The notes below the pieces were generated by a model. It was given only the letters and a program-made list of their open reading frames with translations, did not search any database and was not told the origin of the DNA. The position numbers and the translations under genes were made by a program. Positions 38,481 through 45,972 of a stretch of 64,000 nucleotides of DNA are shown piece after piece. Source of the stretch: an uncultured Pseudomonadota bacterium. GTDB lineage: Bacteria > Myxococcota_A > UBA796 > GCA-2862545. Every line of letters starts with the position of its first letter. Positions within the stretch are counted from its first letter, which is position 1. The stretch spans positions 248,001 to 312,000 of the forward strand of contig CAJXTB010000003.1 of the NCBI GenBank assembly GCA_913061235.1. The letters run 5' to 3'.

Positions 38481-40265
38481 GTGGCGAACGGTCCTTACCA
38501 TTGGCCTACAGACCCCGCGATTGTCGGTGGTCAGGGCGAGATTCGGTTCGGCATAGATGCGGATGGTGAGGCGGTTGCGCTGAAGCTTGCGTCTGCCAAC
38601 AAGTCTGCAAAAGAGGCGTTGCGCCGCGAAATCAACGTACTCAAAGCACTCGAGAAGGCCAACGTTCCCAATGTTGTCCGCGTGCTGCAGCAGGTCGACC
38701 ACGGCGGACGTCCGGGCATGGTGATGCCTCGCTACACAAATACCCTCCGGGATTGGATCGACGTGATTCTAGCGGAACCCGATGCCGATACGCTGGCGTT
38801 GGTGTTGGTCCGCTGTCGCACCCTAGCGACCGCACTGGCCGGGGTTCACAAGGTCAAGCTCGAAGACGGTGGTGCGCTGGTACACCGCGACATCAAGCCT
38901 GAGAACATCTTGATGGACGCCCATGGCCAAGTCTACCTAGCGGACTTCGGCGGTGCGCTCGCTGTCGACGGTCTAGCCGCAGTGGAGATGGGCTTGTTCG
39001 GAACGCCCATGTGGGCACCCTTCGACCAGATCCTCCCCGGTCTGGCGATTCCCGACCCCACCTGGGACACCTACGCGCTGTGCGTGATTCTGTATGCCTG
39101 CGTGACCGGTGCGCGACCAGCCTACCAAGCGGACCCACGGGAACTCCTGAGTGAGCAAGGGCTCAAGCTCTGGGACGTCGCCAAGCTGGCCATTCACGCA
39201 GACGGCGACCACCAACGCACGCTTCGGGTGGAGTTTGCTCTCGAGCGCCAAGGCACGTCGGCGGAAGACTTAGTCTCCATGACCGGTCGCAGCGCCTTGA
39301 ATGACGCCGACCGCCGCGTCTTGATGGAAGGCGTCGACCGCCTTGCGGCATTGGCACAGGTTCCAGACGACCAAATCCAGCGTCTCAAGAGAGGCATCTG
39401 GGGAGTGCTGGTCCGCGGGCTGTCTCCCCTGTCGCATCCGTCTCCCCCCAACCGCTACAGGGACGGTGCAGAGCTCGCTGATGCCCTACAGGACTTGTAC
39501 CGTCTCGCCTTTGACAACGGCCCCAAGACCGACATTCTCGCCGGCCCAGCCCCCGCCCCTGACGTCTTCATCAATGCGTCTGAGCCCCCAAAGAACACCG
39601 AGTCTGGCACTCCCTTGCTCGTCTTGGGCATTGTGGTCGTGGCAGCTGTTGCACTCATCGTCGGTGGCGCGAGCCTGTTGACCCGCCTGTCCAAGCCGGA
39701 CGCCACCGTGCCAATACCGGCGAGCACCGTCACACTCGATGGCTTGGACGTTCGTGTTCCCCCCTTCCTTCTCGACCGCGATGAAGTCTCGCGCCAAGAC
39801 TGGATGCGCTGCGTAGACGCTGGGCAGTGCGTTGTGCCGACCATCACCGGAAGCCCCGATGACCCCGTAGCTGGGCTCAGCTTCGACGACGCGCTTGCCT
39901 ACTGCGAGTTCATCGGAGCGCGCGTGCCCAGCGAAGTGGAGTGGCATGCCGCGGCCGGCTCGGACTTGTACCCATGGGGCGCTGACTCGCCTACGTGCAA
40001 CCACGCGATTGCCGCCGGCTGCTCCGATGTACCGTTGCCTCCGGGTAGCGCACGTCTCGGAGCGACCGCAAATGGCGTGAACGACATGGCTGGAAACGTG
40101 TGGGAGTGGGCATGGATTGGCAAAGGTGGTGACCGAGGCGTACTGCTCGGCGGCTCCGTCCACAGTCCGGCCTCTGAGCTAGGACGCCGCGCCCGCCTAC
40201 TCCCCAGTCGCGACGCACTGCCAGAGCTGGCCGGCGTTCGTTGTGCCTATGACGCGCCCGGATAG
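38481..40265 (+). CDS. Membrane-spanning Ser/Thr protein kinase fused to periplasmic FGE-sulfatase (SUMF1-like) domain
   Basis: The protein has 594 residues with a GTG start. The N-terminal kinase has ALKLAS (ATP Lys), HRDIKPEN (catalytic loop, D137) and ADFGG (Mg-binding D155), then an APE-like APF. A single membrane helix (about 378-400) leads to a C-terminal FGE/SUMF1 domain (LDRDEVSRQDWMRC, RVPSEVEWHAAAGSDLYPWG, NDMAGNVWEW, GVRCAYD). The kinase should be cytoplasmic and the FGE-like domain periplasmic. FGE domains without catalytic cysteines often serve as ligand or carbohydrate-binding modules, and no clear catalytic Cys is seen. So the protein may sense an envelope signal and phosphorylate cytoplasmic targets. 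Confidence 0.9.
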   Translation: MANGPYHWPTDPAIVGGQGEIRFGIDADGEAVALKLASANKSAKEALRREINVLKALEKANVPNVVRVLQQVDHGGRPGMVMPRYTNTLRDWIDVILAEPDADTLALVLVRCRTLATALAGVHKVKLEDGGALVHRDIKPENILMDAHGQVYLADFGGALAVDGLAAVEMGLFGTPMWAPFDQILPGLAIPDPTWDTYALCVILYACVTGARPAYQADPRELLSEQGLKLWDVAKLAIHADGDHQRTLRVEFALERQGTSAEDLVSMTGRSALNDADRRVLMEGVDRLAALAQVPDDQIQRLKRGIWGVLVRGLSPLSHPSPPNRYRDGAELADALQDLYRLAFDNGPKTDILAGPAPAPDVFINASEPPKNTESGTPLLVLGIVVVAAVALIVGGASLLTRLSKPDATVPIPASTVTLDGLDVRVPPFLLDRDEVSRQDWMRCVDAGQCVVPTITGSPDDPVAGLSFDDALAYCEFIGARVPSEVEWHAAAGSDLYPWGADSPTCNHAIAAGCSDVPLPPGSARLGATANGVNDMAGNVWEWAWIGKGGDRGVLLGGSVHSPASELGRRARLLPSRDALPELAGVRCAYDAPG

Positions 40266-40331
40266 CGCAAGGTTCGAACGGAGAATGAACTTCGGTGGCA
40301 ATGGTCGCACGCAGGAAGGTACGGCAGCGCG

Positions 40332-40505
40332 GGCTTTCAGCTGTCAGTAGTCAGCCATCAGGGCCCGCAAGCGGGCAAGTCGCAGCGCAGTAGTCTGAGC
40401 TGAACCAAAGAGCGTTGCAGCTGCACAACGCGACATCGCAGCCTTGCCGGCAAAGCCGGTTCTGACAGCTGACAGCTGACAGCTGACAGCTGACAGCTGA
40501 CCTCC
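40332..40505. repeat. Intergenic island C with six CTGACAG/CTGACCT heptamers
   Basis: The 308-bp gap 40266-40573 contains five consecutive CTGACAG and one CTGACCT at 40462-40503, and inverted CTGTCAG copies near 40338-40361. A short stretch between the arms parallels island A (a segment ending in CAGCCTTGCC versus CAGGCTTGCC), suggesting a common element. No promoter or gene is evident in it. Confidence 0.75.
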
Positions 40506-40573
40506 CGGACTGTCGAAAATCCATCCGAGACCGGCCTAGCGACAAAGGCTCACAGCTCACAACACACAGCTCA

Positions 40574-41026
40574 TCAGTCGTGATGCTCGTCACGAGAGCC
40601 CTCACCACCCAGCGTCGCGTCCAGTCCAGCCGCGAGTTGCATCGTCTCAGCATCGGTCAGCACGGCTGATGCGTGGAACAGTCGATAGTATTGAGGAGGC
40701 ATCTCGCCTTCGAGTAGTTCCTCAGCGGACTCATGCGCCTCCGGTTGAGGGCGGTCCATCTCGGAGAAGTTCAGGTACTCACGCCCCTCGTCCACATGGC
40801 GTCGCAGCACCCACGCCACAGGAGCGACCTGTCCGTACCAGGGCACCACGACCTCGTTCGAATGGCAGTCAAAGCAGGCACGCTGCGCGAGAGCACGCGT
40901 CTGTGGTGAGTCCCACGCGGGCTCCTGTGTCACGGCAGGGTTGTGGACTCGGTACGGAACCAACTGCATCACAACAAACAGGCCAGCGAGAACTATCAAT
41001 GCGGTAGGTAGGATTCGACGGATCAC
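40574..41026 (-). CDS. Haem-binding domain (Haem_bd type) membrane-anchored protein
   Basis: The protein has 150 residues. The GTG start has GGAGG 6 bp upstream. One N-terminal membrane helix (ALIVLAGLFVVMQLVPY) is followed by a periplasmic domain with CFDCHSNE, a CxxCH c-type heme site, and by WYGQVAPVAWVLRRHVDEGREYLNF, MPPQYYRLFH, typical of the Haem_bd family (DUF1924-like). The heme c would be attached in the periplasm. The 5' end runs divergently into the LuxR-type gene, starts about 60 bp apart. Confidence 0.82.
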   Translation of the reverse strand: MIRRILPTALIVLAGLFVVMQLVPYRVHNPAVTQEPAWDSPQTRALAQRACFDCHSNEVVVPWYGQVAPVAWVLRRHVDEGREYLNFSEMDRPQPEAHESAEELLEGEMPPQYYRLFHASAVLTDAETMQLAAGLDATLGGEGSRDEHHD

Positions 41027-41087
41027 GGTGAGCCTCCAAGGTGTGCTCAGAATGTGCCCTGAAACGCCAAATAGGACCATACGTCAG

Positions 41088-41558
41088 ATGACAGGCAATA
41101 ACCAAAACGGACTTGCTTCCATTCTTTTTGGCATCGTAGCGATACTTGTCGGCGCAGACCTTGTGGCAGATGCTGGGTCGGGAGCAGACCTCGGTCACCT
41201 GGGTACAGAGGCAGCCGCGACGGTCTTGGCGCTCGTCGGGTCGGTGTGGTTTTACCGGTACCACCGCGCGGCAAAGCGCGAGGCATGGGCCTGGCGCACT
41301 CAGGCCGAGCAGCTTCTCGCCGGCGTTGGAAACGCAGTGGAGGGCCAGTTCGACGCATGGCAACTCTCTCCCGCCGAGGCTGAGGTAGCGCTGCTGTTGC
41401 TCAAGGGGCTCTCGTTCAAGGAAGTCGCCGCCGTTCGTGAGACGTCAGAGCGAACCAGTCGCGAGCAGGCCAGAGCGGTGTACAAGAAGGCCGATGTTGC
41501 CGGTCGCGCAGAGCTCTCCGCGTGGTTCATCGAAGACCTGCTTCCTCCCGCTTCATAG
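41088..41558 (+). CDS. Membrane-anchored LuxR-type HTH regulator
   Basis: The protein has 156 residues from the ATG at 41088; an in-frame ATG at 41052 would add twelve. Two hydrophobic segments (ASILFGIVAILVGADLVA and TVLALVGSVWFY) are followed by a short helix and a C-terminal LuxR/GerE-type HTH (QLSPAEAEVALLLLKGLSFKEVAAVR, ERTSREQARAVYKKADV). No receiver or sensor domain is present. A DNA-binding domain held at the membrane suggests activation by an envelope signal or proteolysis. It is divergent from the heme-binding protein gene, and a shared regulatory region is likely. Confidence 0.75.
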   Translation: MTGNNQNGLASILFGIVAILVGADLVADAGSGADLGHLGTEAAATVLALVGSVWFYRYHRAAKREAWAWRTQAEQLLAGVGNAVEGQFDAWQLSPAEAEVALLLLKGLSFKEVAAVRETSERTSREQARAVYKKADVAGRAELSAWFIEDLLPPAS

Positions 41559-41574
41559 AGTCACCCAACAAGAA

Positions 41575-41610
41575 AACGCCGCGCCCGGCCAATGCCGAGT
41601 CGCGACGTTT
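41575..41610. terminator. Bidirectional hairpin terminator between LuxR-type and acyl-CoA synthetase genes
   Basis: AAAACG-C-CGCG ... CGCG-A-CGTTT forms an extended stem with a CCGGC/GCCGA inner part; A-tract before and TTT after suit termination in both directions. A second small hairpin CCGGT-AACT-ACCGG follows at 41612. Confidence 0.6.
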
Positions 41611-41659
41611 CACCGGTAACTACCGGCGTTCATTGTGCGCTTGATGCGCTGAGCTAGGC

Positions 41660-43435
41660 TCAGTCCGCGTACATCGCCTCAATCTCTTTCTCAAAGTGCT
41701 CGTTGACCTTGCTGCGCTTGATCTTGAGCGACGGGGTCAGCTCGCCATCCTCCACGGAGAGTTCCCGCGACAGAATGGTGAACTTCCGGATGTGCTCTAC
41801 GCGGGCAAACATGGGGTTGACCTTGTCTACCACTCCCTGGATGGCCGCAATGACGGCAGCGTCATTGTGTAGGGCATCTCCGGTGATGTTGTGTTCCGCA
41901 GCGAACTTCTTGGCTGCTTCCGGGTCCAGTGTGATCACGGCACTCAGGAACTTGCGACGGTCACCAATCACTACAGCCTGGCTGACCAGAGCATGGTTGG
42001 TCAGGGCCAGCTCGATGTTCTTTGGAGCAATATTCTTGCCGCCGGCAGTGATGATGATGTCCTTCTTGCGACCGGTGATGTGCATGAATCCGTCTTCGTC
42101 AAACTTGCCGAGGTCACCGGTGAGCAACCAGCCGTCATCGGACAGCGCGTCCTTGGTCGCGGCTTCATCATGCAGGTAGCCCAAGAAGACGTTGCGACCC
42201 TTGACCAGGATTTCGTCATCTTCAGCAAGCTTGACGTTCACCCCGGGGAACTCCGGTCCAACACTGCCGAAGCGTGTGCGACCAGGAGCGTTGAAGGTGG
42301 TCGGCCCTGTGTCTTCGGACTGACCGTAGACTTCGCTGATGACGACGTCCAAGCCCGAGAAGAACTCGAGGATTTCTTTGCTGACCGGTGCAGCACCCGT
42401 CACACATAGGCGCGCACGGGCAAGACCGAGGTTCGGCTTGACCTTGCTGTACACCAGCTTGTTGGCCAAGCTGTACTGCATGCCGAGAAGGCCGCCGGGG
42501 GTTCCGCCAGCGTTCTTGATGGCATTGGCTCGGCGTCCGACACCTTGGGCCCAGCCAGCAATCTTGGCCTTCATGCCGCTCGCTTCTTTCATCTTGCTGT
42601 TCACTGCAGCGTAGAATTTCTCCCAGATACGCGGCACTCCGAACACGATGGTCGGCTGAACTTCGCGCAGGTTGTCCGGGAGCTTGGCGAGAGACTCGGC
42701 AAAGTAGATCTGCTCGCCAGACGTCGCCGGGATGTGTACCGAGAACATCTGCTCGGCAATGTGCGACAGCGGCAAGTAGGACAGGGAGACGTCGCTCGGG
42801 CCAACGTCAAGCAACGCGATGGCCTGACTTGCCGTCCAAGCGAGGTTGTCCTGCGACAACATGACCGCCTTGGGAGGCCCGGTAGTGCCACTGGTATAAA
42901 TCAGCGTGGCCAAGTCGTCTGGCTTGAGGGCTGCAAGGCGCTCGTCCACCACGCTGGCTTCGGTATCGGCTGCCTTGGCCAGGAAGTCTTCCCAGGTCAT
43001 GACCAGCGCATCATCAATGGCGTCAGCGCCCTTCATCATGATGACGTGCTTCAGATCAGGCAGGTTCGCACGCTCAGCGTTGATCTTGTCCCATTGACCC
43101 TTATCTTCGAGGACAATCACCTTCGCCTTGCAGTGTTGGGTGATGTAGGCAACCTCTGGGGCAGAGCATGTGGTGTAGATGCCGGCTGGGACCGCACCTG
43201 CTGCCATAGTCGCCAAGTCAGTAATGACCCACTCCGGGCGATTGAAGCCTAGAATACACACAAAGTCGCCTGGACCAATGCCCATGGTGATGAGTGCGCG
43301 GGCAGCAGTGCTGACCTCTTCGCCGTAGGTAGACCACGACGTTTGTACCCAGCCACTGCCTTGTTTGACCCAGTAGGCAGGCTCGTTGGGGTGGGTCTTT
43401 GCTTGCTTGAACAATCGGGATGCAATGCTGTCCAT
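41660..43435 (-). CDS. Long-chain acyl-CoA synthetase (AMP-forming)
   Basis: The protein has 591 residues, full length for FadD15-type AMP-dependent synthetases. It carries the P-loop TLIYTSGTTGPPKAVML, CVTGAAPVSKEIL, VYGQSEDTGPTT, the adenylate motif GWLLTGDLGKFDEDGFMHITGRKKDIIITAGGKN (split by loops) and a C-terminal catalytic Lys region ELTPSLKIKRSKV. It would activate fatty acids with ATP and CoA in the cytoplasm or at the membrane. A longer frame reaching 43861 runs antisense to the FAN1-like gene region and is not credible. Confidence 0.95.
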   Translation of the reverse strand: MDSIASRLFKQAKTHPNEPAYWVKQGSGWVQTSWSTYGEEVSTAARALITMGIGPGDFVCILGFNRPEWVITDLATMAAGAVPAGIYTTCSAPEVAYITQHCKAKVIVLEDKGQWDKINAERANLPDLKHVIMMKGADAIDDALVMTWEDFLAKAADTEASVVDERLAALKPDDLATLIYTSGTTGPPKAVMLSQDNLAWTASQAIALLDVGPSDVSLSYLPLSHIAEQMFSVHIPATSGEQIYFAESLAKLPDNLREVQPTIVFGVPRIWEKFYAAVNSKMKEASGMKAKIAGWAQGVGRRANAIKNAGGTPGGLLGMQYSLANKLVYSKVKPNLGLARARLCVTGAAPVSKEILEFFSGLDVVISEVYGQSEDTGPTTFNAPGRTRFGSVGPEFPGVNVKLAEDDEILVKGRNVFLGYLHDEAATKDALSDDGWLLTGDLGKFDEDGFMHITGRKKDIIITAGGKNIAPKNIELALTNHALVSQAVVIGDRRKFLSAVITLDPEAAKKFAAEHNITGDALHNDAAVIAAIQGVVDKVNPMFARVEHIRKFTILSRELSVEDGELTPSLKIKRSKVNEHFEKEIEAMYAD

Positions 43436-43512
43436 GGGAAGTCTCCGAGCGCGTGGGGGCGCAAAACTATCACAGGTGTCGCCGGCACTTTCCGATTTGG
43501 GGTCACGACCGG

Positions 43513-45186
43513 TCAGGTACGCGCATCTACGTGCCAGACTTCGGCCAAAATGCCCATACTGACGAGGCGATCGAGCCATACGCGCTGACCGTCCCGCAGC
43601 GAGTCGGTGGGGCCTTTGACCTCTATGCAGAACAACTCGGTGGGAATTCGCGACGGAAAGCCATCGATGCGAGCGCTGGGGCCCGGAAGGACGACCAGGT
43701 CCGGCAGTCCACTCGTCGAGCGCAGCCCGTGGCGCAACAGGTGCTGCAACATCGCGACCAAGGGCTCTGGACCGAGCCCGTTCGCTACCGCCGTCAGCTC
43801 CGATTCGCTGACCACAGACCACACAGCCCCCGTCAGTGCGCAGCCATGCCAACGCCGCCATGCATCGCGGATGAGGTCTTCGGCATGGCCTGCACGAATC
43901 GACGCGAACAGTGCGGTGATTTCACTCCGGCGCCGCTCCGCAAAGTGCGGCGTTCCCAGGTCCACAGGCCCAGTCAGAAACCGCGTGGGTAAGGCACCTG
44001 GCACCGGCAAAAAGTACAGGTCAGCGAAGAGCACTGCGAACAGCGTGCGCCACAGAGTCCCTTCTGCAGACAGTGCGGTACGTCCGAGGTCTGCGAGGTT
44101 CTGCATCACGGCTTGCTCTATGACCGTGCCGCCGCTGTTCCCTTGCCAAAGGGGTCGGGCTTCGTCGCTCGGCAGTCGGGTCAGGCGCAGTCGGCGCTCC
44201 GTGATGGGGCGCAGGGGTGCGGCAGGCGGCCATCCACGCTTGAGACGCCGGGACAGGCGCTTAGCGGTGCGGTGAATGCCAACACTGTGACGCGGCCGAG
44301 CCTCGGACAACGCGTGCGTCAGCACTTCCAGGGCCTCCATCGACTGCCCCGCGCTCTCAAGAGCCAGCGCATGACGCGCCGCAATTCCGTCTGCCCGGAC
44401 GTGGCATCCCTCTGCCAAGCGCGCGTAGATCACCGCCGCCACCTGTGGCTCCCCGGCCCGCTCAAGCTGCCGCGCGGCTTCGATGAGTCGACGGGTGAGC
44501 GGACGAACCAGCGACAGACGACCAGGCGCTGGGGAATCGGCAGCATCTAGCCAAGCCAGCCAGTCCTCTGGCGTCGCCGCGTCCATGGTGCGCAGCCGGT
44601 GAGACCAGCGCCTCCACACCGACCGAGTGGCAAACAACCCCACTCCCGGAGTTGGCGTGTACTCGGGCCATCGAACCACCCCAAGCCGCCCGACTACAAA
44701 CGCTGACCGGTCCGGCCGACGCCGCAGCAGTGCCCATCGCTCCAAGCGGAGAATGAGCCGCGGATGCCGTAGACGTAAAAACCCCTGGTCCGTCCAGTGG
44801 GTCTGCCCACGCAGGCGCTCCACAACGGCCGCACGCTTGCCACCAACCGGCAGGCCCAACACGCGACAGCCCTTCTTCAGGGCGGGCATGGTCAGCGCAT
44901 CTGCTCGCTGAGACCACGTCACAAAGCGGCTGAGCAGCCCACACTTCACTAATTCTTCGGCCACGTTCACCGACACCACATCCGCTGGCCAGATGGTGGT
45001 CACGCGATTGGATAGCCGCGCATAGGCGGCGCCGGCCTCTCCAGACAACGCGCGAATCTCGTCCACCACTACACGCTCGCCCCGCGTCAGCAGCAGCCCG
45101 CCGCGCCCCACCGCCAGATCGACCACGGTGTGAAGGTCCGCAAGAGCGAAGTCCCCTGCCGAGTCCACCGGTTCAGCGACCGGCAT
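43513..45186 (-). CDS. FAN1-like VRR-NUC structure-specific nuclease
   Basis: The protein has 557 residues from ATG at 45186; bacterial FAN1 proteins are about 550-560 residues. The C-terminal VRR-NUC domain has SGLPDLVVLPG, FCIEVKGPTDSLRDGQRVWLDRL and WHVDA, in which D, E and K of the PD-(D/E)xK site are visible. The N-terminal half is helical and Arg-rich (SAP-like GCRVLGLPVGGKRAAVVERLRG and TPR-like repeats). FAN1 incises DNA near crosslinks and flaps. It overlaps the upstream EcsC gene by 14 bp, so the pair is one unit. Confidence 0.85.
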   Translation of the reverse strand: MPVAEPVDSAGDFALADLHTVVDLAVGRGGLLLTRGERVVVDEIRALSGEAGAAYARLSNRVTTIWPADVVSVNVAEELVKCGLLSRFVTWSQRADALTMPALKKGCRVLGLPVGGKRAAVVERLRGQTHWTDQGFLRLRHPRLILRLERWALLRRRPDRSAFVVGRLGVVRWPEYTPTPGVGLFATRSVWRRWSHRLRTMDAATPEDWLAWLDAADSPAPGRLSLVRPLTRRLIEAARQLERAGEPQVAAVIYARLAEGCHVRADGIAARHALALESAGQSMEALEVLTHALSEARPRHSVGIHRTAKRLSRRLKRGWPPAAPLRPITERRLRLTRLPSDEARPLWQGNSGGTVIEQAVMQNLADLGRTALSAEGTLWRTLFAVLFADLYFLPVPGALPTRFLTGPVDLGTPHFAERRRSEITALFASIRAGHAEDLIRDAWRRWHGCALTGAVWSVVSESELTAVANGLGPEPLVAMLQHLLRHGLRSTSGLPDLVVLPGPSARIDGFPSRIPTELFCIEVKGPTDSLRDGQRVWLDRLVSMGILAEVWHVDART

Positions 45187-45880
45187 CGACCTCAACAGCC
45201 TCATGCACATCTGTTGGGACCGGAGCGATTGCCAAGCGCCCCAGCGTAGCCGACATTCGCCGTCCAACATCCGCGAGTCGGCGCTCTGCCGCACGCGCCC
45301 CAATGCCCGACGACACGACGGGTACTGGGAACCACCGAGTGAACCGCTTGCCCACCCAGAATGCACTCCGCTGAGCCACAGCAACCGCAAGTGCCCCCGC
45401 GGCATTCTGCTGGGTGGCCCGGCCCATCGCGAGTCCTGGTAGCGAGCTCACCCGTAGTCCCATGGCGCCGCTCTGTGGCAGCTCGACCTCAAAACCCGCC
45501 GCAACCGCCTGCCAGACCGCCATCTCCCCGCGGTCTGTTGCCGGATCAAAGCCGTACACCACCGCCAATCGCTGAGCCAAACGAATGGCGGCCACCATCG
45601 ATGCGACCGCTTCTGGCGGAATCGTCACCATGCCGCCAAGTCCGGCAAGTCCGCCGATCATGGCCATCCGCAGACGAGACTGTTGGGTCACCCATTGAGC
45701 AGTCTGCTCCAGATCGTACTCGGAGGGAACCAGTCCAGCGCCGTCAACGAACGGCTTTCCGGCCCCCCGCAGCCATGCTGCAGTACGTACGGGACGAATG
45801 GAGACTGCTGCATACAGCCCCGGCATTGTGCGGGCATCAGCGGCAGAGAGCCAGTCAGCGATGCGGTCTCGAAGGGGCAT
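45173..45880 (-). CDS. EcsC family protein
   Basis: The protein has 235 residues. The typical EcsC segment is AGLGGMVTIPPEAVASMVAAIRLAQRLAVVYGFDP, here split as AGLGGMVTIPPEAVAS and AIRLAQRLAVVYGFDP. Further features are GRATQQNAAGALAVAVAQRSAFWVGKR and the C-terminal region VSSGIGARAAERRLADVGRRM. The family is a membrane-associated protein group of uncertain biochemistry, named after a Bacillus gene next to an ABC transporter. Here it overlaps and precedes a FAN1-like nuclease gene, so no transporter context is present. Confidence 0.8.
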   Translation of the reverse strand: MPLRDRIADWLSAADARTMPGLYAAVSIRPVRTAAWLRGAGKPFVDGAGLVPSEYDLEQTAQWVTQQSRLRMAMIGGLAGLGGMVTIPPEAVASMVAAIRLAQRLAVVYGFDPATDRGEMAVWQAVAAGFEVELPQSGAMGLRVSSLPGLAMGRATQQNAAGALAVAVAQRSAFWVGKRFTRWFPVPVVSSGIGARAAERRLADVGRRMSATLGRLAIAPVPTDVHEAVEVDAGR

Positions 45881-45972
45881 AGGGTCGTATGTATCCAGTA
45901 GGCCTGCCAAAAGCTGTCCGCCTGCAACACACCTGCAGCGCAGATCCACTCGATTCACGCTACGATGCCGCC

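Noticed and set aside
40462-40503. CRISPR-like short repeats
   Set aside because: The units are 7 bp and head-to-tail without spacers; this is a tandem repeat, not a CRISPR array.
43436-43861. N-terminal extension of the acyl-CoA synthetase
   Set aside because: The added residues are Arg/Ala-rich, overlap the FAN1-like gene in another frame of the same strand, and the family start is at 43435.
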